64,000 bases of DNA from Pollenia angustigena (Eukaryota; Arthropoda; Insecta; Diptera; Polleniidae): the NCBI GenBank assembly GCA_930367215.1, contig OV884056.1:93879285-93943284 (forward strand). Direction: 5' to 3'. The notes beneath the pieces are model-generated. The model was not told where the DNA came from, ran no database searches, and saw nothing but the letters and a program-made list of their open reading frames with translations. The translations under genes were made by a program, and so were the position numbers. Position 1 is the stretch's first letter; each line of letters begins with the position of its first letter. Of this stretch, positions 16,040-26,575 are shown in pieces.

Positions 16040-16165
16040 TGTTAAACGCCGTACTGTTATAATATCTGGTAAGAGGAAAAGTTATACAATTGTGAGAAAC
16101 TAAAACTGACTATTTTTTAAGCAAATCATTAGTAATTTATTATTTTAAAATTTATAACAATTCAA

Positions 16166-17310
16166 CAGGCATGGGCGCTGTCAATTACTTTTTATAAATA
16201 ATTACGCGTCTAATTACTAATTGGTAATTGACAATCACAAATAACCGATTATGTGTATGGATTTTTTAATTAATGAGTTTCAATTGCCAATTACGAGAAA
16301 TTTGTAATCGGTGATCGCCAATGAGCAATTACATGTAATTTGTATTTGGTAATTGTCATTTGCAAAATGCACGCAATGGTTAAAAAGTAATTACAATTAT
16401 TATGGCCTATATAGGTTAGGTCAAATTCAATAATAAAGAAAATAAAATTAAAAAATTCAATTAAAGGAAAATGATGAAAATTATGTGTTAATTTCTTTTA
16501 GAGTATTAATTATCAATACAACATACAAAACCGAGCAAAATGCTGATAGAAACCAAATATGTAACTTATTGTAAGGGACTGGATTTATATGCAAATGCTT
16601 GTTTTTTTTCTCTCAAAAATTTAAATACAGAATTTTGTTTTGATAAAGAATTTATTAATGTATTTGCTGATGTTGCAGTTAATTTATTTTTTGGCATTTA
16701 TTTATAAAAAAATATATATAAGTTTGTATATTATGTTGCTTTTTGCTAAATAAAACATATTTTTGCATATTTATTTCGTGATATAAAAATAATTTTTGTT
16801 TCTATTAAAGTTAAAAAAACAGTTTTAAGCACTCAAAAAGAACTTCCAAAAGATGAATTCAGTTAAATTGAAAATGAACAATTTCTTCACAGAAAAACAT
16901 TCGATACCTTGTTTCCGTTTTTAATCTACATAATAAAAAAATATATTATCGTTTTTGAATTTTTGAAAAAAAAGTAATTATCATTCATCTACATAATTCA
17001 ATTTACAAATATTAATAAATTTTCGAGCCTAAGGTATTTTTTTATAAAAAATAAAGGTCGGATAAAATACATAATTTATAATTCAATTTACTTAAATTAA
17101 TTGCAACTACTTAACTAATTACGTCCTATTAGCAATTGAAATTTACCAATTACTAATAACAGTCAATAGAAAAAGCTGATTACCAATTACATGTAATTGT
17201 AATTCGTACTTGTCAATATTCAATTACAATTACTTACAATATTAATTGGTTTTGTTCAATTACCCACTACTTTTATTATAATTAAAAGTAATTGGCAACG
17301 CCTAAGTCTG
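16166..17310. mobile_element. hAT-like element, 1.15 kb, just downstream of DCAF12
   Basis: The left terminus starts CAGGCATGGGCGCTGTCAAT and the reversed right terminus CAGACTTAGGCGTTGCCAAT. They align without gaps over 27 bases, with six differences. The flanks CAATTCAA and CAATTAAG look like a decayed 8 bp duplication. The subterminal regions are full of AATTAC and GTAATT motifs in both directions. No transposase is present. It begins 126 bases after the DCAF12 stop and may interrupt that gene's 3' UTR. Confidence 0.75.
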
Positions 17311-17374
17311 CAATTAAGCTAAATAAAAACAAAACAAGTAAGAAAGTATAGTCGGTCAAGCCCGACCATATGAT

Positions 17375-17602
17375 ACCCTGCACCACACTTTTGTTATTTT
17401 CGAACGAAATTCCAGAACGATATTATTTTACGAGGTTAAGATTCATGTAAAAGTTCTTTGTGCCGAAAAAGGTTTCCAATACGCCAGACGGACGGACGGA
17501 CGTCGTTAGATCGACTTAGATAGTGATTCTGAGTCGATCGGTAGACTTGAAAGTAGGTGTTGGTCCAATGTTTTAAAGTGTCACAAACATCAGCACAAAC
17601 AC
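17375..17602. repeat. dispersed repeat interrupted by a piggyBac-like element
   Basis: The repeat begins GATACCCTGCACCACAC. After the TTAA-flanked insertion at 17607-19248 it finishes with TTGTGGTGTGGGTATAA (about 19260-19277), so the unit has short inverted ends. It carries the GACGGACGGACG ... GAGTCGATCGG segment common in fly intergenic repeats. A second copy in the opposite orientation is at about 12536-12900. Confidence 0.65.
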
Positions 17603-17819
17603 TTAACCCTCCGATGAGTGACAGTTCTGAACTTTACGACCGTGTGAAAAGGACCTTTTTTGTAAATCATGTTTTTTTCATATAAAAATTTTTTTTTTGA
17701 TTTTTTTTTGTTTTTAAATTCTACATACAAAAATAATTTTTTCAATTTTTTTTTTGCTTGAATTTTCTTAAGACTATTATAAAAAAGTTTAAAAATTATT
17801 GTTGTTGAGCGTGTACTTC

Positions 17820-18830
17820 TTGTCCCCCGCTCTGTGCGCAAGTGTTGCAGCGATGTAAAAGTGTGCTATGTTCTCCGCAAACAGCGTTGACGCAGACGAA
17901 GCAGTATGTCCGCGTTTTCCGCTGCCGCCCGTACTCAGAACGGCAAAGGCGACATGACGGTCTACTTGACCTAGCCGCAAACTACGGTGCATTGCCTTCC
18001 ATCGGTCTTGGTAATACTTGAAATGAAAAGAAAAATAAAAAAATTAATATATATTCTATTCTTGAATTTGAAGATGTTTTTCTTACCCTGACATCGAATG
18101 CTTCCATCGCATTGCGTATCCTTGGATATGAGGTTATATGGTTGTTCAGGGCACGTTCTTCGATATTTGTGTGGCCAATTGTTTCGTTAGCAGTAACAAG
18201 AACGACCGCCGTCTGTCACTCCTTTTTTATAGGCTTCATTTCGTTGTAAATCGTAAAAGCAGCCAATGCAGCGACGTCCAGCATATTATAAAACATGGCC
18301 AACGGCCATCGTTGTGTTGCTCTTTTGCAGCTGTAAGTGCCTAGCATTTGATCCATGGTATCAACGCCGCATTTGTTGGCGTTGTAATCTAATATGGCAT
18401 AGGGCTTCCGCTTTTCGGTTTGCTCGTCAACGAGGCAGGTGTAGTGCATTGTGGAGAGCACGTTCACCACTTTATTTTTTTTCGGGACGTATGAGCATAA
18501 CGCTATATCCCCTTCGTTGAACCCAAATAATGTACTATTGATAGTGCGCTTCGGGTTCTTCTTGAACTCCTGTGGAATGAATGTTTTGTTGTACCAACAT
18601 ATGCGGTCTTCCTCCTCAACAAAATACGCTCCAAGTCAAGAGTGGTAAAGAAATTATCCGCGTATATAGTACGTCCAGCATCTAAATATTTTTCCACAAG
18701 ATCCAGCACTACGTTCTGTCCTTGGTTTATCTCCCGTTGTTGGTCAAAGACATTAGGGATGATGATAAAAACAAAAAATTCTAAGAAAAATTCGAAGACA
18801 TGAACTTTATTGCTTTCAAGGAAAGGCACA
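17820..18830 (-). pseudogene. piggyBac transposase fragment
   Basis: Minus-strand pieces show the catalytic DDE region: a frame at 18829-18503 with the YADNFFTTLDLE motif (the family's Asp in a D-N-[WF]-F-[TS]-[ST] block), then 18470-18216 with LSTMHYT, GVDTMDQMLGTYS (second conserved Asp) and RWPLAMFYNMLD. At about 17990-17820, in a shifted frame, is the C-terminal Cys-rich zinc-binding domain (CRLC...CFVCVNAVCGEH). The frames are broken at about 18470-18503 and between 18216 and 17990, and the N-terminal part before residue 200 or so is absent. The transposase cannot be active. Confidence 0.85.
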
Positions 18831-18967
18831 ATATTCTAATTTTATACTACTAGCAATAAACCAGTTCTTAGAATTTTTTGTTCTTAGTATTTTTTGTTCT
18901 TAGTATTTTTGTTCTTAGAATTTTTTCTTAGAATTTTTTGTTTTTATCATCATCCCTAATGTCTTTG
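18745..18967. repeat. foldback with about 48 bp arms and short tandem repeats
   Basis: The left arm (18745-18792, CAAAGACATTAGGGATGATG...) is repeated in reverse complement at about 18920-18967. The left arm overlaps the transposase coding sequence, so this arose as an inverted duplication inside the piggyBac copy. The region 18868-18935 holds about five imperfect tandem copies of a 17-18 bp unit resembling TTTTTGTTCTTAGTATT. Confidence 0.75.
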
Positions 18968-19503
18968 AGTTTAGGTCTTTGTGTTCAGAACAAGTAAATT
19001 ATGTGTTGAAACAATAAAAAATTATAATGATGCCCAAAAACATGCATTTATTAGTGAAATTCAGTACAAGGTCCATACGGACCTATTCACACGTCCGCGT
19101 AATATTCTCACTAAAACCTCAATAACTCCTAAAGTAATGATCCGATCGACTTGATTTTCCAAAAGATGCGCTGTAGTGGCCGAAGTAGGAGTAACTTCAG
19201 TTTGAAAAGGCAAAAAGGTCCCTAGGGACCTTCTCACTCATCGGAGGGTTAATACTCTCCACAATTGTGGTGTGGGTATAAATAGGATTTTTAATTACAA
19301 TATTATATCTTAGCCGTTACATTTTCGCATTAGATACAGAAAGTACATCATTTTTTACATGCAAAACTAGTTAAAATAATTAAAAACTCTTAACTAATTT
19401 AATTTAATCTTTAATATGCACATAATAAAAATATTTAATTATTTTGGCTTAAAAGGTTCGAGCGAAATTAGAGTTGTATGACATTTTGAAAGCTCTCGTA
19501 CAT

Positions 19504-19716
19504 ACATATCGATGGTTTTCTTCCGCAACCACGTTACTCGATTTTTTGTTTTAACCCGAAAAGCAATCAGAAATATCGGAGTTTTTCTTAATTCTTGGAT
19601 TATAAAAGAATATATAGCAAAAAGTTTCAAATATTTGGTAAAAAAAAGTATTTTGTCTCTCCTGAAAAGTAGTTGTTTTTGAGTTACGAGATTGCGGAAG
19701 AAAACCATCGATATGT
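19504..19716. mobile_element. 213 bp MITE with 25 bp inverted ends
   Basis: ACATATCGATGGTTTTCTTC begins the left arm and its exact reverse complement ends the right arm (25 bases). The minus-strand ORF spanning it is a by-product of the palindrome. No clear duplication is seen. Confidence 0.75.
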
Positions 19717-20342
19717 AAATCTAATTAAATTATACAACTTTTTCGACAAATTTTACAAAAAGTTAATTTTTTTTACTAAAACATTTGGGTTGTTCACGAA
19801 AGGCAGAATATCAGGTTATGTAGTTATATTACTAGCAACAATATAATTGAAAACAATTTAAATGAATGAACAACCTAATTCACATTTACACCCGTATTCA
19901 GAAACAATTATTAAAAAGTTTATTAATAAAATTTTTAATAGAAAACTTTCTTTGTACAATTAAAATATTTTAAAGAATACAGGGCATTAATCTCTAAAAT
20001 TAAGGGTTCACAGATTGAATTTAAAACAAGAATAGAATCCATTAATCGCCCATACAGTGTTTTTTCTTTATTAAGATCTAATATATCTTTTAGACTGACC
20101 AACATTTAGCCTAAACGCGAGGAAGATTTAGAAAATGAGAACCATTCGTTTTCAGTATGCACATAGATGTTGATCAGTGTAAAAAGCTTTTTACGTTAAC
20201 TAGGGACTAACTAATAAGTTTTTAAACTAGTTTTAAGTTGTTATTTAATTCTAAAAATTAATAGCGAGTTCAATATTAGGCTTGCAAAAGAGCAAATGCA
20301 AAATATCGTAGCACTTTAATGAAATCTAACGGAAAGTCTATT
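19717..20342. other. AT-rich sequence without recognised features
   Basis: No coding signal and no convincing repeat ends are seen in this interval. Confidence 0.4.
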
Positions 20343-20469
20343 AGCCCAATTATGAACAAAAACTCCCCCGGGAGTTTTCTTCCTTATCCCATTTTTCCTA
20401 TGTAAAATTCAATAGTAAAAATGAAAAAAGCGAAAGCACTCTGGGGAAATTTGCATTCATAATTGGGCT
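20343..20469. repeat. MITE-like inverted repeat
   Basis: AGCCCAATTATGAA at the left is reverse-complemented at the right end (TTCATAATTGGGCT). The arms also share a degenerate C/G-rich block (ACTCCCCCGGGAG versus CTCTGGGGAAAT). About 127 bp, non-coding. Confidence 0.65.
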
Positions 20470-20604
20470 GTATGTATTTTGTTGGCAACATTTTCACTAA
20501 ATTATACTACGTGTGTGGCAATGTTTCTGGTTGAAAATCGCATTAGCTTTTTGGTTTCTTAAATATCAAAATTTTTTGATATTTTATGTTTCCAAAAACA
20601 ATCC

Positions 20605-20740
20605 CCCTTATTGTGTTTGGCGTATTTAAAATACGCCCACGACAGTTTGGTAATAGATTAAAGGAAAAAAGTTCACGTTCTCTTTAATCTATTACCAAAC
20701 AGTCGTAGGCGTATTTTAAATACGCCAAACACAATAAGGG
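20605..20740. repeat. foldback hairpin with 59 bp arms
   Basis: The arms 20605-20663 and 20682-20740 are reverse complements with two mismatches, separated by 18 bases. Each arm itself contains the palindrome CGTATTTAAAATACG, so nested hairpins are possible. No coding capacity. Confidence 0.88.
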
Positions 20741-21545
20741 TGAATGTTTCATCGTGTGTGGCGATGTTGACTGTTTTTTCTTTTTCATTTTGCTGAGAGA
20801 AGTTGTTAAGTGCGGTGTATTTGCAACTCTCGGATAAAAAAATATAAAGAAAGAAATAGGGAAATGGCAACAAGTGCAAATTATGAGAATTGGAAAACCA
20901 TTATAATTGAATATAAAAATTTTTCAGATTAATGGGACATAAAATTTCCGTTTTTAGGGTAATCGTCTGTGGTAAAAACTGAAACATTAATATTAACACA
21001 TGTTTAGACAAATCCTGCCTTTTCTGTGGGTGCCTTAATATTGAACGGCGCTACTATTTTCTGTTTGTTTTGTTTTTTTAATTTTGTTCTATTGATATAT
21101 TTTTGTTTGTTTAATTGTTATGCTTTATAACTTTCACTTTTCTTTGTCTCTTTATGATTTTAATTTGTTTGTTTGAGCACTGTTTTACTTTACAATTTAT
21201 TTTATGTTTTAAGCATAGTATGTATAATAAGTACCAGGTATGTTTATTAGGGAGAGTTTTTTCTTTATTTACCCATGCAATGTCAAATTAATTGATTTGA
21301 TTTTTACGTTTGTTTTAATTTTTTAATATCGACCCCTTTGCGCGAAATTATCGTATATGCCAATTTTTTTGAAATTGAGTTTTTGATGCAATAAAATTCG
21401 TGTATTTGTGAATTTTATTTCCACAATTTTTAATTTTTTCATAATTCATTAAAAAGTTTATATACATACAGTGCTACCAAATGCATACATTTTCCATCCG
21501 GCATCACATAAAAATAAGATTTTTCAGTAAGAAAATTGTAAGTAA
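20741..21545. other. AT-rich spacer
   Basis: T-rich sequence with no recognisable gene or repeat boundary. Confidence 0.4.
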
Positions 21546-21686
21546 GTGCCGGTTCACAAACATCAGTTTGACTCGTCAAGTCTTGAGTTTTTAGGAGAGA
21601 GGGCAAAAGAAATGGCATTCTCTTTTCCCTCCTCTCCTTAAAGGTCAAGACTTGCCGAGTCAAACTTGACCTGTGTGAACCAGCAC
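21546..21686. mobile_element. TAA-flanked MITE, copy 1 (141 bp)
   Basis: It starts GTGCCGGTTCACA and ends with the matching inverted sequence, TAA on both sides (21543-21545 and 21687-21689). A 3 bp TAA duplication is the PIF/Harbinger target preference. A second copy lies 214 bases downstream. Confidence 0.82.
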
Positions 21687-21900
21687 TAAGTATAAACATA
21701 GTATATGTATATTATTTTTTTAAGTATACAACTGGGCTTATGTACATTTTTTCCACAATTGATATAAACATCTCGCTATCTCGAGTCTGTGGTTAGATTT
21801 TTAAAATGTCTTAATGTAGAATCAAAGAATTCTTAAATATTTATTATAATTGTTTATTCATTGGACAACAAAAAAATTTACCTAACTTTATACATACTAA

Positions 21901-22042
21901 GTGCCGGTTCACACACGTGAAGTTTGACTCGTCAAATCTTGAGTTTTGAGGAGAGAGGGGAAATGAAATGGCATTTTCTTTTCCCTTTTCTCCTAAAAGC
22001 TCAAGACTTGACGAGTAAAACTTGACGTGTGTGAACCGGCAC
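21901..22042. mobile_element. TAA-flanked MITE, copy 2 (142 bp)
   Basis: Same family and orientation as 21546-21686: GTGCCGGTTCACAC ends, an internal GAGTTT...AGGAGAGAGGG block, TAA on both sides. Its inverted ends match each other better than those of copy 1, so it may be the younger insertion. Confidence 0.84.
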
Positions 22043-22083
22043 TAATGCCCGAAATCAAGTTTTCTTTCTATCACTTTCAGTAC

Positions 22084-22295
22084 TATAGAAAAAACGCAGT
22101 GATGTTAATTTAATTCAAGTACAAAATATTTATTGACAAAGTTCAATTAAAAGTTAAAAGGTTATAAAACCGGAAAAGATTGAATGATAAGTAATAATAA
22201 AAGAAACAAGTTACAAAGTAAAATGTCAAAGATGACAGAGTTGCCATATTAGTAATTTGGAATGCTGCAGTAGGGATAGGTTAATATATCCAACA
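22084..22295 (-). repeat. copia 3' LTR
   Basis: Read on the minus strand, this 212 bp LTR starts TGTTGG and ends CTATA. It is identical to 26164-26375. Confidence 0.93.
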
Positions 22296-22309
22296 CCCCT
22301 TCTCATTCC
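22296..22309 (-). other. copia polypurine tract
   Basis: GGAATGAGAAGGGG directly precedes the 3' LTR and would prime plus-strand DNA synthesis. The ORF stop codon (22303-22305) overlaps it. Confidence 0.8.
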
Positions 22310-25300
22310 AAGTTGTCAACCAGTTTAATTCTGGATCTTAAGTCCCTTATTCTGTGTGGTGGGAGTGGTTTCGTAAGTAAATCTGCTTCCATGTCGTTGG
22401 TTGGACAATATTCACATCTTATTGTGCCTCTCTTCACGTAATCCTTAACGAAATGATATTTTATATCAATATGTTTGGTTCTGTTGTTCAATTTGAAACC
22501 CTCAACGATCTTTATACAACTTTGGTTGTCTTCTTTTATGATGATGGGATTGCTTATAAGTTCTCCAAAATCTGCGAGTAACTGCTTCAACCATAACCCT
22601 TCTTTTGCTGCCTCAGCGAGTGCAACAAATTCTGCCTCTGTCGAAGACAATGTCACACATGTCTGCTTACGACAAGCCCACGAAACAAGAGCACCATAAA
22701 CCTTAAAAAGGTATCCGCTATTAGATTTTCGATCCAATCGATTTTCGCCCCAATTAGCGTCTGAATAACCGGATAAAATTTCGTCATTATCTGGTGATAT
22801 ACACAATTTTATATTGATGGTTCCTTTGAGGTACCTAGCCACCCTTTTCAGTTCCGTCCAATCCTCTTCGTTTGGCTTACATATTTTCTGACTTAATATA
22901 TTAACAGCGGCTGTGATGTCTGGTCTTGAGTTCAACGATATATATAGCAAACTTCCAATAAGTTTCTGGTAGTTTTTGTTGTTGCTAAGTTCTGTTTGCT
23001 GCATGCCAGACTTTCCGTATGAGACTTCTAATGGACTTGAGGATGGTTTTGAATTGTCAAGTCCAGCTTCCGCTAACATCTTCTCAATATACTTCGATTG
23101 TGAAATAGAATAATAACCACGTTCCGAACGTTCCACATGTAAACCAAGATAGTGCTTTATTGGCCCCAAGTCATGGATCTTGAATGTTTTTCCGAAAATA
23201 CTCTTTATAGCTTTAATTGTAGTTTCGTCTTTTGATGCAATCAATATATCGTCCACGTAAATCAAAACAAAAGTTAGCTTGACCCCTTCTGAACTTACAT
23301 ACAAACATGGGTCCACGTTACTTTGATGAAAATCAGACTTTAGTAAAACCTCATGAAGTGTTTGGTTCCATGCCCTTGCCGATTGCTTTAGTCCATATAC
23401 TGATTTCTGTAGAAGGCATACCATGTCTTCATGAACCCTTTCTTTAAAGCCTATGGGCTGTTCCATAAAAATTTCTTCACTCAAATTTCCGTTTAGGAAG
23501 GCTGTTTCGCAATCAATATGGTGAATTTTTAAATTCCGTTTTCCACTAATAGAAAAAAGTGTTCTAAGAGTGACATGTGACACCACTGGAGCAAAAACCT
23601 CATCAAAGTCCACGCCGTACTGTTGTGCAAATCCTCGAGCTACGAGTCTGGCCTTATATTGTTCACCATCGTCAGTAGACTTTTTCTTGAAAACCCATTT
23701 ACAGCTGATAATATTTCGGTCTTTGGGCCTTTTCACCAATACCCAAGTTTCATTAGTTTTTAAAGCTTCAAACTCCTTTTCCATAGCCTTGAACCAATTA
23801 CCTTTTTCACCACTTTGCATTGCTTCGGCATACGTTGTAGGGACATAACCTTGAATAGTATTTACATACCTTTCTGGGAGTTTTCCCTTAGTCTTACGTT
23901 CGGATTTCCTTATACCTTTTAAATTATCCGTGCGATTATCATCACTATCAAACCCATTAAACGACTCAAACGAATCATCAGACTCCTCCCCAGATTTACT
24001 TTCTTCCACTTCAACAGCTCCTTTAAAGAAAATTTCAAATTCGTTAGAACAGGATTTATCTTTTTCATTGAATCCCTCAATTTTGCCTGTAAATTTCACA
24101 TCCCTTGAAATATGGATCCTACGGTTTTCATCAACCATTCGATAAGCCTTTGATTGTGGATCATATCCAACGAAAATCATTTTAACAGATTTTTCACTCA
24201 ACTTCTTTCTCTTTATTTTGGGAATATGAACAAAACCTGTTTCACCAAAGATTCTTAAATGGCTTAAATCGGGAACTTTATTGAACATTCTTTCATATGG
24301 AGTGACCCCTGTTGTTCGAGTAAGAATTCTATTTTGCAAATAGTTGGATGTAGATACCGCCTCAGCCCATAATTCGCCCGGTAGTTTTGCCTCCGCTAGC
24401 ATGCACCTTACCATTTCAATAAGCGACCGGTTCTTGCGTTCCGCGACCCCGTTCTGCTCCGGACTATAGCCGGCTGTATATTGAATCCCTTCTTTCTCCA
24501 AAAAATTGATTATCTCTTTATTTATGTATTCCTTACCACGATCAGATCTGAATGTTTTTGGTTTAACACCGAAGTTTGTTTTAATCAAGGAAACAAAATT
24601 CTTTAATTTTTCGGGAACTTCAGATTTGTACTTTAGCAAATTTATATGGCAATATCTACTATAATCGTCTATAAATGTTAATATGTATAGATTACCGCTT
24701 GGGGTAGCAATTTCCATCGGGCCGCATAAATCAGTATGGATCAAATCAAATCTGTTTTCTGAACTTACCCCTTCTTTTTTGGGAAATGGTGTACGAGTGG
24801 ATTTACCAACAGGACAAATTTGACAGGAATCCTTTACTTCGCACTTGCTAATTTCTAAACCATCTGCCATATTCTTTAGCTTCATAGTTTCAATGGCTTT
24901 CGCGTCCCGGTGACCTAAAACTTTATGCCAATAATGGATACAGTTTCTTGGGCATACATTAGTAAGGTTTAAATGATGTTCAATTTGACATAAATACAGC
25001 CCCGAATCAGAAGTTGCATAAATAACTACCTTACCATCTTTTCGTACAATACACTTTTCATCTTGAAAATCGACATTACAACCCTTTCCTGTTAATTGTT
25101 TAACTGATAATATATTCATGTTTACTGTAGGGGCGTACAGCACATTTTCAAATTTTATGTTGTTGTAGTCGTTGTTGTTTCCTTTCAGTTTTATTTTAAT
25201 TGTACCTTCACCGCTTGATATGACTTTCTCACCATTTGCCAAAACTATTTCTTTTTGCAGATCACTATCTATGTTCACGAATAACCTTTTATCATTGCAT

Positions 25301-26097
25301 ATGTGACAGGACGCACCAGAATCTATTATCCACTTGCCAGAACTTTCAGTTGTCACCAAACAAAAATCATTATCTGTAGCTGTATTTACCTTTTGTTGTG
25401 GCTGTTTTCTATTCCACTCTTTGTATTTAATACAATTTTTCTTTAAGTGACCCTTTTTATGACAGAAATAGCACTCTATATTTGAACTTTGTTTTCTGTT
25501 GGATACCAGCATAGCCTTTTGTGAATCATTGGAATCGCCACCTTTGCGTCTAGAATATTCCTCAATTAATTTTGCTTCAACATATCCAATCGTTAAATCC
25601 TCTTCAGACCGTGATTCTAGTGCAGTAATCAAACTATTGTAACTGGCAGGCAAACTACTTAACAGCATAGCAATGTTCCATTTTTCGCTAAAAGTATCCT
25701 CACCCAAATTTTGCAACTTAAGAAACAAATCACTCATCATACCAATATGAACCTTTATGTCACCATTATCTTCCAAACGCATACTGCAGATTTTTCGCAT
25801 TACACCAACTTTATTACTTAAAGATTTCCTTTCATGGTAATTCTGTAAATTCTGCCACATCTCTGCCGCCGTTTTGCTTTGCCTTATTAGATGCAACTGG
25901 TCATCCTCTACCGCCAAAGATATTGTTGCTCTCGCGATGTTGTCCTTCTTTATCCATGCATCATCACCTGTTGCTGGCTTTAGTGTTGCTAAAACCTCCC
26001 AGACACCCTCCTTTATCAATAGCATCTCCAACTTAAACTTCCACGTGAAGTAATTTTCAGCATTAAGCTTTGCCACTGATGTCTTTACATCTGCCAT
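22303..26097 (-). CDS. copia gag-pol polyprotein
   Basis: The ORF is 1264 residues without interruption. In order it has: a gag region (about 1-200), a CCHC zinc knuckle at 209-222 (CYFCHKKGHLKKNC), an aspartic protease with DSGAS at 259-263, an integrase with the HHCC finger (H391, H396, C425, C428) and catalytic Asp456, Asp519 and Glu553, then reverse transcriptase with YVDD at 947-950, and RNase H with SDANWGENR near 1112-1120 and SSTEAEFVAL near 1151-1160. Protease-integrase-RT-RNase H order is diagnostic of Ty1/copia. Gag is normally made in excess by splicing in Drosophila copia; no such splice site was looked for here. The start ATG is 66 bases after the 5' LTR. All motifs are intact, so the copy looks coding-competent. 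Confidence 0.96.
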   Translation of the reverse strand: MADVKTSVAKLNAENYFTWKFKLEMLLIKEGVWEVLATLKPATGDDAWIKKDNIARATISLAVEDDQLHLIRQSKTAAEMWQNLQNYHERKSLSNKVGVMRKICSMRLEDNGDIKVHIGMMSDLFLKLQNLGEDTFSEKWNIAMLLSSLPASYNSLITALESRSEEDLTIGYVEAKLIEEYSRRKGGDSNDSQKAMLVSNRKQSSNIECYFCHKKGHLKKNCIKYKEWNRKQPQQKVNTATDNDFCLVTTESSGKWIIDSGASCHICNDKRLFVNIDSDLQKEIVLANGEKVISSGEGTIKIKLKGNNNDYNNIKFENVLYAPTVNMNILSVKQLTGKGCNVDFQDEKCIVRKDGKVVIYATSDSGLYLCQIEHHLNLTNVCPRNCIHYWHKVLGHRDAKAIETMKLKNMADGLEISKCEVKDSCQICPVGKSTRTPFPKKEGVSSENRFDLIHTDLCGPMEIATPSGNLYILTFIDDYSRYCHINLLKYKSEVPEKLKNFVSLIKTNFGVKPKTFRSDRGKEYINKEIINFLEKEGIQYTAGYSPEQNGVAERKNRSLIEMVRCMLAEAKLPGELWAEAVSTSNYLQNRILTRTTGVTPYERMFNKVPDLSHLRIFGETGFVHIPKIKRKKLSEKSVKMIFVGYDPQSKAYRMVDENRRIHISRDVKFTGKIEGFNEKDKSCSNEFEIFFKGAVEVEESKSGEESDDSFESFNGFDSDDNRTDNLKGIRKSERKTKGKLPERYVNTIQGYVPTTYAEAMQSGEKGNWFKAMEKEFEALKTNETWVLVKRPKDRNIISCKWVFKKKSTDDGEQYKARLVARGFAQQYGVDFDEVFAPVVSHVTLRTLFSISGKRNLKIHHIDCETAFLNGNLSEEIFMEQPIGFKERVHEDMVCLLQKSVYGLKQSARAWNQTLHEVLLKSDFHQSNVDPCLYVSSEGVKLTFVLIYVDDILIASKDETTIKAIKSIFGKTFKIHDLGPIKHYLGLHVERSERGYYSISQSKYIEKMLAEAGLDNSKPSSSPLEVSYGKSGMQQTELSNNKNYQKLIGSLLYISLNSRPDITAAVNILSQKICKPNEEDWTELKRVARYLKGTINIKLCISPDNDEILSGYSDANWGENRLDRKSNSGYLFKVYGALVSWACRKQTCVTLSSTEAEFVALAEAAKEGLWLKQLLADFGELISNPIIIKEDNQSCIKIVEGFKLNNRTKHIDIKYHFVKDYVKRGTIRCEYCPTNDMEADLLTKPLPPHRIRDLRSRIKLVDNLE

Positions 26098-26147
26098 AAT
26101 TCTTTAAAACTTTATATAACAATATAATTATGTGTAAATTTACTGGG

Positions 26148-26163
26148 TTCTGGGCCCATAACC
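26148..26163 (-). other. copia primer-binding site
   Basis: GGTTATGGGCCCAGAA, immediately after the 5' LTR, is the copia-type site that pairs with an internal fragment of initiator tRNA-Met. Confidence 0.85.
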
Positions 26164-26375
26164 TATAGAAAAAACGCAGTGATGTTAATTTAATTCAAGT
26201 ACAAAATATTTATTGACAAAGTTCAATTAAAAGTTAAAAGGTTATAAAACCGGAAAAGATTGAATGATAAGTAATAATAAAAGAAACAAGTTACAAAGTA
26301 AAATGTCAAAGATGACAGAGTTGCCATATTAGTAATTTGGAATGCTGCAGTAGGGATAGGTTAATATATCCAACA
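26164..26375 (-). repeat. copia 5' LTR
   Basis: 212 bp, identical to the 3' LTR at 22084-22295. Outside it lies AGTAC, then a palindromic TACTCGCTCGCGAGTGAGC stretch matched at about 26440-26452 by GCTCGCGAGTA, probably a small older MITE that served as the target. Confidence 0.93.
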
Positions 26376-26575
26376 AGTACTCGCTCGCGAGTGAGCTCAT
26401 TTCGAGCAAGTTTTTACCACATAAGAAAGAATTATTCTTTTCTGCTCGCGAGTAATAAACCCAGGGCTGTGGGTGAAAAATTAATCAGTTAGATAATCTG
26501 ATAGAAGCAAAAGAATGATTGAAATTGAGTCTAGAATAATATTTTAGATATAAATGACTTTGTTTTTGTTTTCTA

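Larger units (their letters stand above)
17607..19248 (-). mobile_element. piggyBac-like transposon, decayed, 1.64 kb
   Basis: The termini CCCTCCGATGAGTGA and TCACTCATCGGAGGG are exact inverted repeats. TTAA stands outside both (17603-17606 and 19249-19252), the piggyBac signature. It contains a broken piggyBac transposase on the minus strand and a foldback with short tandem repeats. The N-terminal half of the transposase is missing, so it is an internally deleted copy. The insertion split a dispersed repeat whose two halves are still recognisable outside. Confidence 0.88.
22084..26375 (-). mobile_element. complete Ty1/copia retrotransposon with identical LTRs
   Basis: The element is 4292 bp with 212 bp LTRs at each end, in minus orientation, and one intact gag-pol ORF. 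AGTAC flanks it (22079-22083 and 26376-26380), a 5 bp duplication. The LTR begins TGTTGGATATATTAACC. The primer-binding site and polypurine tract are present. No difference between the two LTRs was found by eye, so insertion was recent and the copy may be able to move. It sits close to two TAA MITEs. Confidence 0.95.
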
